Shown here: piece after piece, positions 1-5,081 of the stretch
How positions within the stretch are numbered: the first letter of the stretch is position 1
How the letters are laid out: each line of letters opens with the position of its first letter
NCBI GenBank assembly: GCA_002397345.1
Contig: DHAH01000134.1
Coordinates: 3,545 to 9,347 of the forward strand
Source: Clostridiales bacterium UBA4959
Lineage (GTDB): Bacteria > Bacillota > Clostridia > Oscillospirales > CAG-272
Reading direction: 5' to 3'
DNA length: 5,803 bases
Notes under the pieces: model-generated
What the model was told of the DNA's origin: nothing
Seen by the model: the letters and a program-made list of their open reading frames with translations, nothing else
The model's database searches: none
Made by a program: the position numbers and the translations under genes

Positions 1-48
1 CGCCCTTTCACGGCGGTAACACGAGTTCGATTCTCGTACGGGTCACCA
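1..48 (+). tRNA. tRNA-Glu (anticodon UUC), 3' part only
   Basis: This is the 3' portion of a tRNA cut by the window edge. The 3' half of the gene starts inside the anticodon stem: CGCC (1-4), the 7-base loop CTTTCAC (5-11) with anticodon TTC at 7-9, then GGCG. The T arm is ACGAG-TTCGATT-CTCGT (21-37), the acceptor 3' strand is 38-44, the discriminator base is A45, and an encoded CCA lies at 46-48. The CCGCC-CTTTCAC-GGCGG anticodon arm is the usual bacterial tRNA-Glu(UUC) arm. The D arm and the 5' acceptor strand lie outside the window. Confidence 0.95.
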
Positions 49-56
49 AAATAAAA

Positions 57-100
57 AAGCTCCGGCAATCGTTATGGTTGTCGGAGTTTTTTTTATTTTT
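57..100 (+). terminator. Intrinsic terminator after tRNA-Glu
   Basis: The arm CTCCGGCAA starting at 60 pairs with TTGTCGGAG ending at 86, with one G-T wobble, around a short loop. A run of eight T and then a further T-rich stretch follows directly (87-100). It lies 12 bases after the tRNA CCA end on the same strand, so it should end the tRNA transcript and separate it from the regulator gene downstream. Confidence 0.88.
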
Positions 101-153
101 CAACGGCAAACATAATTCAATCACCGATAGAAACATATACAATTAATTGATTA

Positions 154-182
154 GTGACTTTTATATAGTAATGCTGTACAAT
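154..182 (+). promoter_or_regulatory. Putative sigma-A promoter of the XRE regulator gene
   Basis: A -10 like hexamer TACAAT (177-182; 5 of 6 consensus bases) lies exactly 17 bases after GTGACT (154-159; 4 of 6 matches to TTGACA). The surrounding 100-220 stretch is very AT-rich. Transcription would begin near 189-190, giving a leader of about 45 bases before the ATG at 234. The call rests only on hexamer match and spacing. Confidence 0.45.
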
Positions 183-189
183 AAGCTTA

Positions 190-199
190 CAAGTACTTG
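190..199. promoter_or_regulatory. 10-bp perfect palindrome CAAGTACTTG, possible operator
   Basis: CAAGTACTTG is its own reverse complement and sits at the expected transcription start of the XRE gene. Many XRE-type regulators repress their own promoter through short palindromes at this position, so autoregulation is a reasonable inference. A single 10-bp palindrome in AT-rich DNA can also occur by chance. Confidence 0.25.
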
Positions 200-222
200 C
201 AGACCTTAATTTAAATAAAAAC

Positions 223-230
223 GGGGTGAT
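223..230 (+). promoter_or_regulatory. Ribosome binding site of the XRE regulator gene
   Basis: GGGGTGAT lies 3 bases before the ATG at 234, with the purine core GGGGTG about 5 bases away. It fixes the start codon, because no other good start with a Shine-Dalgarno lies upstream in this frame. Confidence 0.75.
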
Positions 231-233
231 GTC

Positions 234-1313
234 ATGGTAAATAAAATCGGCGAAAAAATCAGGGATCTACGCAGAAAAGCAAATGTCACACAGGAGAAAT
301 TTGCTGATTATCTGGGCATAACATTCCAGGCGGTGTCGCGCTGGGAAAGCGGCGTGTGTTATCCCGACCTCGAACTGCTGCCCGCCATCGCAAATTATTT
401 CAACGTGACGACTGATGAATTATTGGGGGTTTATAACATGAATAAACAAGAACGGCTTCGTGAAATCCAAGCTCAGCTTAGAGAAAACTTCTCTAAGGGG
501 TTTATAAAAGAAAATATTGAGATATGCAGAACAGCGGTCAATGAATTCCCGAATGATTTTGAATTACTCAGCGACCTCGCGTTTTATTTAGGAAAGTATG
601 AAGAAACAAAGAAAGAAGCTATCTCAATAAACGAGCGTATTTTAAAAGAATGCACCGACGACAACATTCGGTATGGCGTGATTCAAATGCTGGCGTATGA
701 TTACGATAGTATAGGCGAAAAAGAAAAAGCAATAAAAACCGCCTGTAAGCTGCCAAGCACTCTCGTAACAAGCGATATGCTGCTCGGACGCATTTATGAA
801 GGTGAAGAAAAAATTTCGCAATTGAAAACTAATATAGAGTGTTTTTGCGATTATATTACCAGCGATATAACGAACTATGCCCGCGCGAAACATGACGGCG
901 ATATGCAAAATCAGATAGCGCTGTACAAAAAAGCGATCAATATCTACGAATTGATATACGAAAACGGTGACTACGGTTTTTATAATACGAGAATTGAAGC
1001 ATTATACCGGGGTATGGCGACCTTCTATATGCGTCTGAATGAACACGATAACGCGCTTGTCTGCTTAGAAAAGTCCGTGGAGTATGCAATAGCGTTTGAC
1101 ACCATGCCGGAGGTTTTTACGCACACTTCATTGATACCGTTCGGGAAGGAATTTTCGAAAGCTAAAAACCTTGCTAAAGACTTTGCCTATAATGACTGCT
1201 ATCAAATGCTGCACGAACGTCTTCCCGACGAACTGTTTAACCCGATCCGCGAAACAGAGCGGTTCAAGGCGATAACGGCAAGACTTTCGCAGTATGCGAA
1301 AAAAGAAACTTAA
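234..1313 (+). CDS. XRE-family transcriptional regulator with TPR-like C-terminal region
   Basis: The predicted product is a 359-residue cytoplasmic DNA-binding regulator. Residues 5-63 form a classical XRE/Cro-CI HTH_3 domain: a TQEKFADYLGIT turn region, then AVSRWESG (33-40) as the recognition-helix segment and the closing YPDLELLPAIANYF. The remaining roughly 290 residues are helical and resemble degenerate TPRs, clearest around MATFYMRLNEHDNALVCLEK. This layout (N-terminal HTH plus long TPR-like tail) is common in Clostridia and resembles RRNPP-type sensors, where the tail binds a peptide or partner. No ligand or target can be named here, and no small peptide gene is evident beside it. 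The gene stands alone, between a tRNA terminator and a bidirectional terminator. It reads more AT-rich than the - strand genes, which hints at a different history. The XRE assignment is secure; the TPR assignment is likely; the target is unknown. Confidence 0.9.
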   Translation: MVNKIGEKIRDLRRKANVTQEKFADYLGITFQAVSRWESGVCYPDLELLPAIANYFNVTTDELLGVYNMNKQERLREIQAQLRENFSKGFIKENIEICRTAVNEFPNDFELLSDLAFYLGKYEETKKEAISINERILKECTDDNIRYGVIQMLAYDYDSIGEKEKAIKTACKLPSTLVTSDMLLGRIYEGEEKISQLKTNIECFCDYITSDITNYARAKHDGDMQNQIALYKKAINIYELIYENGDYGFYNTRIEALYRGMATFYMRLNEHDNALVCLEKSVEYAIAFDTMPEVFTHTSLIPFGKEFSKAKNLAKDFAYNDCYQMLHERLPDELFNPIRETERFKAITARLSQYAKKET

Positions 1314-1323
1314 AGTATAAAAT

Positions 1324-1367
1324 AAAAAAGGCGCAGGGACGGCGACTTGCCGCTCCTGCGCTTTTTT
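1324..1367. terminator. Bidirectional intrinsic terminator between convergent genes
   Basis: GCGCAGG (1331-1337) pairs with CCTGCGC (1355-1361), and an inner CGGC/GCCG stem tops the hairpin. AAAAAA (1324-1329) precedes it and TTTTTT (1362-1367) follows, so both strands carry a GC-rich stem followed by a U tract. The XRE gene (+) ends 10 bases before it and the RNA methyltransferase gene (-) ends 13 bases beyond it, so one element can terminate both. Confidence 0.9.
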
Positions 1368-1380
1368 GTATACTTATTAT

Positions 1381-2106
1381 TTACCCCAGCAGCCCATTCT
1401 TCTTCGCAAATTCATAAGCCCCTATGCCAACCGCAATCGACAGATTAAACGAATCGACGCTGTCCCTGAACGGAATCCGCACGCTCTGCGCGTGCTTGTG
1501 ATAACGCTCGTCAAGCCCGCTGGCTTCGTTGCCGAATATGAGCGAAAACAGCGGGCAGGGCGGCGCTTCCTCGGGCGTTATCGCTCCGTCGAGCATAAAT
1601 GCGAAGCGGCTGTGAGCGGGGAACTCCGTCGTGTATTCGTCAAACGAGGCGTAGCACTTGTGCCGGATGTGGAACAGCGCGCCCATGCTCGCGCGGATGG
1701 TTTTGGGGTTCCATACATCCGCCGCAGGCTCGATAATAGCGAGGTCATCGATACCCAGCCCCGTCATGGTACGGATTATAGTGCCGAGATTGCCCATATC
1801 CGAAGGATTGACAAGCACGATATGCGGCTTGCCGCCCTCGAGCGGCTCGTCATATTTGCGCAGTACGCCGAAAACATAGCAATTTTCTTTGCGGTTCACG
1901 ATATTAAACTCGCGGTCGGACTTCGCGGTCGGCACCGAAAGCTCGTCGCACAGCGCTGTGAGGTTATCCGCGTCGCGGTATGCGGAATGGATGTAAACGC
2001 ATTCGAGGACGCCGGGTCGGGCGCGGAGCAGCTCATAAGTCGGCGACGCGCCCAGCACGTATGTGTGGGAAAATTCTTTTTGATAGGATTTTATTCTGGT
2101 TGGCAT
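1381..2106 (-). CDS. SpoU/TrmH-family (SPOUT) RNA methyltransferase
   Basis: The product is a 241-residue, S-adenosylmethionine-dependent RNA methyltransferase, expected to 2'-O-methylate a ribose in tRNA or rRNA. All three SpoU motifs of the trefoil-knot fold are present: motif 1 NPSDMGNLGTIIRT (100-113, with the conserved Arg at 112), motif 2 IFGNEASGLD (190-199), and motif 3 IPFRDSVDSFNLSIAVGI (211-228). Motif 3 has SFN where SLN is usual. Residues 1-90 form a short N-terminal region that probably corresponds to the L30e-like substrate-binding domain (YVLGASPTYELLRARPG). The ATG at 2106 has AAGGATT 9-10 bases upstream. The gene is the last of the - strand series, 184 bp after the glucokinase gene, and ends at the shared terminator. 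The exact RNA target cannot be read from sequence; RlmB-, TrmH- and TsnR-like activities are all possible. Confidence 0.92.
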   Translation of the reverse strand: MPTRIKSYQKEFSHTYVLGASPTYELLRARPGVLECVYIHSAYRDADNLTALCDELSVPTAKSDREFNIVNRKENCYVFGVLRKYDEPLEGGKPHIVLVNPSDMGNLGTIIRTMTGLGIDDLAIIEPAADVWNPKTIRASMGALFHIRHKCYASFDEYTTEFPAHSRFAFMLDGAITPEEAPPCPLFSLIFGNEASGLDERYHKHAQSVRIPFRDSVDSFNLSIAVGIGAYEFAKKNGLLG

Positions 2107-2114
2107 GATTTTAT

Positions 2115-2121
2115 AATCCTT
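2115..2121 (-). promoter_or_regulatory. Ribosome binding site of the RNA methyltransferase gene
   Basis: Read on the - strand, this is AAGGATT, with the AAGGA core 10 bases before the ATG at 2106. It supports that start. Confidence 0.6.
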
Positions 2122-2144
2122 ATAAATATTGTTTCATAAAACGT

Positions 2145-2166
2145 GGGACGCCATCTCAGACGTCCC
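2145..2166. repeat. Inverted repeat GGGACG-10-CGTCCC
   Basis: A 6-bp GC-rich stem (2145-2150 with 2161-2166) encloses a 10-base loop. On the - strand it is followed by ACGTTTTAT, a weak U tract, so it might act as a leaky terminator after the glucokinase gene or as a leader hairpin before the methyltransferase gene. It lies 39 bases upstream of that gene's ATG. Confidence 0.45.
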
Positions 2167-2186
2167 GTTGTTTAAAATAGCGTGAA

Positions 2187-2209
2187 ATAAACCGGGTATA
2201 CAGGTTTAT
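2187..2209. repeat. Inverted repeat ATAAACC-9-GGTTTAT
   Basis: A perfect 7-bp dyad (2187-2193 with 2203-2209) surrounds the 9-base centre GGGTATACA. It is AT-rich, unlike its neighbours, and has the size and spacing of a dimeric regulator site. It is also compatible with a weak RNA hairpin. No regulator can be assigned. Confidence 0.4.
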
Positions 2210-2216
2210 AATAAAT

Positions 2217-2237
2217 ACACCCATCACTGCGGGGTGT
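2217..2237 (-). terminator. Weak terminator-like hairpin after the glucokinase gene
   Basis: On the - strand ACACCC pairs with GGGTGT across a 9-base loop and is followed by ATTTATTATAA. The stem is only 6 bp and the U tract is interrupted, so termination would be inefficient. Its upstream arm shares two bases with the stronger stem at 2236-2258, so the two hairpins would compete at that edge. Confidence 0.4.
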
Positions 2238-2258
2238 GGGGGGAGCTTCTCCCCCCAC
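2236..2258. repeat. Perfect 10-bp GC-rich hairpin with 3-base loop
   Basis: GTGGGGGGAG (2236-2245) pairs exactly with CTCCCCCCAC (2249-2258) across the loop CTT. It is the strongest stem in the window. It has no T run directly on either side, so it is not a classical terminator on its own. It lies 33 bases beyond the glucokinase stop codon, where it could protect the mRNA 3' end or work with the weaker U-rich hairpin next to it. Confidence 0.65.
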
Positions 2259-2270
2259 GCGTCCCCCGTT

Positions 2271-2286
2271 CTCCGCGTCTCCGCGT
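2271..2286. repeat. Tandem repeat, two copies of CTCCGCGT
   Basis: The 8-base unit CTCCGCGT occurs at 2271-2278 and 2279-2286, just after the glucokinase stop codon when read on the - strand. A related GCGTCCCCC lies at 2259-2267. It adds to the low-complexity, GC-rich character of this spacer. Confidence 0.6.
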
Positions 2287-2290
2287 CCTG

Positions 2291-3244
2291 TTATTGCTGG
2301 CCGAGAGCGGCGGCTCCTATGATACCGGCGTCGTTACCCAGCTCGGCTACTTTAATAATGGTCTTTTTATCGGAATTGCGTGTGTACTGTTCCTTTTCCA
2401 CCAGCGCAAGCAGCGGTTTAATGAGATAATCGCCCTCGCGGCAGACACCGCCGCCGATGCAGAGCACCTCCGGCTGGAAGACGTTGATCAGGTTGGTCAC
2501 GCCGCAGGCGAGGTATGCGATATACATGTCCACAACCTCAGACGCGGCTTTGTCGCCCTGCTTCATCGCGGCGAACGCGGTTTTTCCGCTGATGTTGTCG
2601 ATCGAGCCGCCTACCATATCCCACATGATGGTGTCTTTCGTTTCGATCATCTTTTCGCGTGTCATGCGGATCAGCCCGGTAGCGGAGCTGTAAGCCTCCC
2701 AGCAGCCGCGCCGCCCGCAGGTGCATGGCTTGCCATTGTATTCGATAGCCATATGCCCCAACTCCGCGCCTGCAAAGTTGAAGCCAGAATAAACCTTGCC
2801 GTCGATAATGATACCGCCGCCGAGCCCAGTGCCCAGCGTAATCATCACCGCGAACTTAGCGCCGCGCGCCGCACCCGCGATCGATTCGCCGTAAGCGGCA
2901 GCGTTCGCGTCGTTTTCGACGAGAATTTTCTCGACCGGCAGATACTCGCGCAGGATTTTAGCGATGGGGAAGTTTAAAAACGGCAGGTTGTTGGCGTATT
3001 CGACGCAGCCCGTTTGGGGGTTAGCCGTGCCGGGCGCGGCGATACCGGCATAGGCGACTTCGCTCACCGGGATATTCGCTTCGGCGAGAAGGTCAAGACA
3101 CAGTTTGCCCATGTCGGCGACGATCTCCTCGGGCGCGCGCTGCGCTTTGGTGGGCACGCTGCCTTTTTTAATTATGTTATACCCCTCGTCGACAATACCG
3201 ACCGCGATATTGGTCCCGCCCAGATCAATTCCAAGATAATACAT
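2291..3244 (-). CDS. glcK: ROK-family glucokinase
   Basis: The product is a 317-residue cytoplasmic sugar kinase, expected to phosphorylate glucose to glucose 6-phosphate with ATP at the entry to glycolysis. Motifs run in the ROK order: phosphate-binding LGIDLGGTNIAVGIVD (4-19), GIAAPG (67-72), the sugar-contacting NNLPFLNFP region, VENDANAAAYGE (109-120) with catalytic Asp112, LGTGLGGGI (137-145), and GAELGHM with His164. The zinc-binding signature is CTCGRRGCWE (174-183), matching the ROK CxCGxxGCxE pattern. The C-terminal lobe has VLCIGGGV. I chose the ATG at 3244 because AGGAG lies 9 bases upstream and the protein then begins right before DLGGT; the frame stays open to 3349 but adds 35 non-homologous residues. 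Glucose is the most likely substrate from the signature, but ROK members also use N-acetylmannosamine, fructose or allose. The epimerase gene nearby makes an amino-sugar kinase worth keeping in mind. Confidence 0.93.
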   Translation of the reverse strand: MYYLGIDLGGTNIAVGIVDEGYNIIKKGSVPTKAQRAPEEIVADMGKLCLDLLAEANIPVSEVAYAGIAAPGTANPQTGCVEYANNLPFLNFPIAKILREYLPVEKILVENDANAAAYGESIAGAARGAKFAVMITLGTGLGGGIIIDGKVYSGFNFAGAELGHMAIEYNGKPCTCGRRGCWEAYSSATGLIRMTREKMIETKDTIMWDMVGGSIDNISGKTAFAAMKQGDKAASEVVDMYIAYLACGVTNLINVFQPEVLCIGGGVCREGDYLIKPLLALVEKEQYTRNSDKKTIIKVAELGNDAGIIGAAALGQQ

Positions 3245-3253
3245 TGTTGCAAA

Positions 3254-3258
3254 CTCCT
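3254..3258 (-). promoter_or_regulatory. Ribosome binding site deciding the glucokinase start
   Basis: AGGAG on the - strand ends 9 bases before the ATG at 3244. It selects this codon over the first in-frame ATG at 3349, which would put a repeat-containing spacer inside the protein. Confidence 0.8.
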
Positions 3259-3295
3259 GTTTTTTATATAAAAATTGATATGTCTTGTGTTGCGT

Positions 3296-3313
3296 GCGGA
3301 AATAAATTCCGCC
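3296..3313. repeat. Palindromic repeat, copy 1 (GCGGAAAT-4-TCCGCC)
   Basis: GCGGAA (3296-3301) pairs with TTCCGC (3307-3312). The sequence GCGGAAAT, a 4-base spacer and TCCGCC match copy 3 at 3902-3920 apart from the spacer. It lies 52 bases upstream of the glucokinase ATG. Confidence 0.6.
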
Positions 3314-3318
3314 TTCAT

Positions 3319-3349
3319 TTGCGGGTGGAAATGGGTTTCGCACCTGCAA
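3319..3349. repeat. Palindromic repeat, copy 2 (imperfect)
   Basis: TTGCGGGTG (3319-3327) pairs with CACCTGCAA (3341-3349), with one mismatch. The internal GTGGAAATGG and the end CCTGCAAT line up with GCGGAAATGG and CATGCAGT of copy 3. It lies 7 bases after copy 1 and 12 bases beyond the mscL stop codon. It has no U tract, so it is not an obvious terminator. Confidence 0.55.
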
Positions 3350-3360
3350 TAAATTTAGGA

Positions 3361-3858
3361 TTATGTATTGGTTTGTTTCTTTAATAAATCGCGGATCTCG
3401 ACGAGCAGCGCCTCTTCATGCGCGGCACGCGCTTCATTGGCTTCGGTTTTTGCTTTGGCGCTGTCGGCGGCGAGCTTTGCGGCTTCGGCGTCGGTTTTGG
3501 CTTTCGCAAAATCAGCCTTGATCTTGCGGTGGTTTATAACGCGCAGGAAGATGAATACCGAAGCTGCGACGAGAAAGAAATAGATGATGTTTTGGATAAA
3601 CACGCCGTAACCGATCGCGCACTCGGCGGTTTTTTCCACACCGTCCACAATCTCAGCCGGGCGCAGCACCAGCTTCATATCAGAGAAATCGATGCCCGCC
3701 GTACCGAATGAAATGAGCGGCATGAGGATATTATTTACCAGCGAGGTTACGATGGTGGTGAACGCCCCGCCGATGATAATACCGACCGCCATGTCGAGAA
3801 TATTACCCTTAAACGCGAATTTTTTGAAGTCGTCAACAACCTTGATTTTTGTTTTTAT
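3361..3858 (-). CDS. mscL: Large-conductance mechanosensitive channel MscL, apparent ATA start
   Basis: This is a homopentameric inner-membrane channel that opens under high membrane tension to release solutes on hypo-osmotic shock. From 3858 the frame gives 165 residues. Residues 1-22 form the amphipathic N-terminal helix typical of MscL (VVDDFKKFAFKGNILD), TM1 lies at about 20-50 (MAVGIIIGGAFTTIVTSLVN), then a periplasmic loop, TM2 at about 83-109 (GYGVFIQNIIYFFLVAASVF), an Ala/Lys/Glu-rich linker, and the conserved C-terminal bundle helix LLVEIRDLLKKQ. The first in-frame ATG (3792) would remove the whole N-terminal helix and the start of TM1. No ATG, GTG or TTG lies in frame between it and the RBS. 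An ATA codon at 3858 sits 8 bases after GGAGGG, exactly where an ATG is expected. The linker carries a 16-residue duplication. The family call is certain; the start codon is inferred. Confidence 0.9.
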   Translation of the reverse strand: MKTKIKVVDDFKKFAFKGNILDMAVGIIIGGAFTTIVTSLVNNILMPLISFGTAGIDFSDMKLVLRPAEIVDGVEKTAECAIGYGVFIQNIIYFFLVAASVFIFLRVINHRKIKADFAKAKTDAEAAKLAADSAKAKTEANEARAAHEEALLVEIRDLLKKQTNT

Positions 3859-3866
3859 ATGGGTTT

Positions 3867-3872
3867 CCCTCC
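3867..3872 (-). promoter_or_regulatory. Strong ribosome binding site pointing to an ATA start in mscL
   Basis: GGAGGG on the - strand is a near-perfect Shine-Dalgarno. The codon 8 bases after it in the mscL frame is ATA (3858-3856). The nearest in-frame ATG, at 3792, is 74 bases away, too far for this site to serve. An ATG overlaps this RBS at 3874-3872 but is in another frame and soon meets a stop. Confidence 0.75.
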
Positions 3873-3897
3873 ATTGTGATGTTGTTATATGGGAATG

Positions 3898-3928
3898 TCG
3901 GGCGGAAATGGAACTCCGCCCATGCAGT
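3898..3928. repeat. Palindromic repeat, copy 3 (GGGCGGA-8-TCCGCCC)
   Basis: A perfect 7-bp stem (3900-3906 with 3915-3921) carries the same GCGGAAAT and TCCGCC arms as copy 1 and the GGAAATGG...TGCA pattern of copy 2. It lies between the epimerase stop codon (17 bases before its edge on the - strand) and the mscL RBS, so it could be in the mscL leader or promoter region. No U tract follows. Confidence 0.65.
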
Positions 3929-3944
3929 TTAACGGCTGCGGGAG

Positions 3945-5081
3945 TTACAGCGTAAAATGTTTATATATCGCGTCGGCGATACGCTCGGAGGCATGTCCGT
4001 CGCCGTAGGGGTTTTGAGCGCGGCTCATTTTATCGTATTGCGCTTTATCGCTGTACAGGCGGTCAAATTCCGTGACGACATTGTCTTCGTCGGTGCCGAC
4101 TACCTTCACTGTGCCCGCCTCGACGGCTTCGGGTCGCTCGGTTTCCGATCGCGCCAACAGCACGGGCAGCCCGAACGAGGGCGCTTCTTCCTGAAGTCCG
4201 CCCGAATCGGTGAGGCACAGATATGCGCGGGAGAGCAGGTTGTGCATGTCGGTCACTTCCAACGGCTCGCAAAGAGTCACGCCGCGCACATCCCCTAAAA
4301 TCGGGACGACGGCGTTTCTCACGGCGGGATTTGGATGCATGGCATAGATAAAATGCAGCTCGGGGTGCATAGCGGTCAGGCGCTTGACCGCGCGGCACAC
4401 CGCCGCGATGCCGCCGTTCAGGTTTTCGCTCCGGTGCGCGGTCATGACCACGTATTTTACGTTTTTATCATCGAAGTCAAGCGCGCGCAGGGCCTCGCTT
4501 TTAAATTCGTAACCGTCGCAAACGGTGTATTTGAACGCGTCGAGCGCGGTGTTGCCCGTCACGGAGATGTTTTGCGTGATCCCCTCGCGCAGCAGATTTT
4601 CGCGGCTGTGTTCGGTCGGCGCGAAGTGCAAAGTCGCAAGCCGGCTGGTCAGCGTGCGGTTCATTTCTTCGGGGAAAGGCGAATACATATCCCATGTGCG
4701 CAGTCCCGCTTCGACATGTCCAACCGCGATTTTACGGTAAAAGGCGGCGAGCGCGGCCGCAAAACTGGTGGTGGTGTCGCCGTGGACGAGCACGAGGTCG
4801 GGTCTATATGAATCCAGTATATCATACACTCCGCAAACTACGCCGGAGGTGGTGTATGCCAGCGTCTGACCCGCGCGCATCAGGTTCAAATCATAATCGG
4901 GCGTCACCGCGAACGAGCGGAGCATGGAATCGAGCAGCTCGCGGTGCTGCGCGGTGACAAGCACCTTTGAATCAAACCGATCATCGGCGGCGAACAGCAG
5001 CGCCAGCGGACACATCTTAATCGCCTCCGGACGCGTGCCGAACACGCTTAAAACTTTAATTTTTTTAGTTTGTGCAGACAT
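3945..5081 (-). CDS. mnaA: UDP-N-acetylglucosamine 2-epimerase (non-hydrolysing)
   Basis: The product is a 378-residue cytoplasmic enzyme that interconverts UDP-GlcNAc and UDP-ManNAc, supplying ManNAc for wall teichoic acid linkage units or other surface glycans in Gram-positives. Family motifs run in order over a GT-B type fold: VFGTRPEAIKM (13-23), TAQHRELLD (43-51), VHGDTTTS (99-106), GHVEAGLRT (121-129), SPFPEEMNR (134-142), VTGNTALDA (174-182), TAHRSEN (214-220), DSGGLQEEAPSFGLPVL (292-308), TERPEAVEAGT (314-324) and a C-terminal NPYGDGHASERI. The expected acidic catalytic residues fit Asp102, Glu124 and Glu138, with the spacing seen in WecB; His216 is in the conserved HR pair. Its ATG follows the mrnC TAA with no gap, and its AAGGG Shine-Dalgarno lies inside mrnC, so translation is coupled to mrnC. 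The length is normal and the family call is secure. The downstream glycan is unknown because no teichoic-acid or capsule genes are in view. Confidence 0.95.
   Translation of the reverse strand: MSAQTKKIKVLSVFGTRPEAIKMCPLALLFAADDRFDSKVLVTAQHRELLDSMLRSFAVTPDYDLNLMRAGQTLAYTTSGVVCGVYDILDSYRPDLVLVHGDTTTSFAAALAAFYRKIAVGHVEAGLRTWDMYSPFPEEMNRTLTSRLATLHFAPTEHSRENLLREGITQNISVTGNTALDAFKYTVCDGYEFKSEALRALDFDDKNVKYVVMTAHRSENLNGGIAAVCRAVKRLTAMHPELHFIYAMHPNPAVRNAVVPILGDVRGVTLCEPLEVTDMHNLLSRAYLCLTDSGGLQEEAPSFGLPVLLARSETERPEAVEAGTVKVVGTDEDNVVTEFDRLYSDKAQYDKMSRAQNPYGDGHASERIADAIYKHFTL

Noticed and set aside
1..48. Possible integration (att) site at the tRNA-Glu 3' end
   Set aside because: I found no second copy of the tRNA 3' end in the window and no integrase gene.
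642..908. 88-codon - strand open frame inside the XRE gene
   Set aside because: No Shine-Dalgarno or family motif, and it lies fully within a well-supported gene on the other strand.
1366..2139. 257-codon open frame on the + strand, longer than the gene opposite it
   Set aside because: It is Arg-rich with no recognisable motif and mirrors the SpoU methyltransferase gene, which carries all three family motifs on the - strand.
2234..2977. 247-codon open frame on the + strand across the glucokinase gene
   Set aside because: The opposite strand encodes a complete ROK kinase with every signature. The + frame begins inside the hairpin-rich spacer and shows no family motif.
3245..3349. 35-residue N-terminal extension of the glucokinase from the ATG at 3349
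   Set aside because: The extension is not ROK-like and would translate the palindromic repeats. The ATG at 3244 has AGGAG at good spacing and places DLGGT at the N-terminus as usual.
3296..3928. CRISPR-like repeats
   Set aside because: The three palindromes are unevenly spaced, diverged, and separated by a gene. There is no array and there are no cas genes.
3859..3944. Possible mscL promoter with TATAAC as the -10 element
   Set aside because: The upstream -35 match is poor and the spacing is not ideal. It could not be separated from chance in this repeat-bearing spacer.
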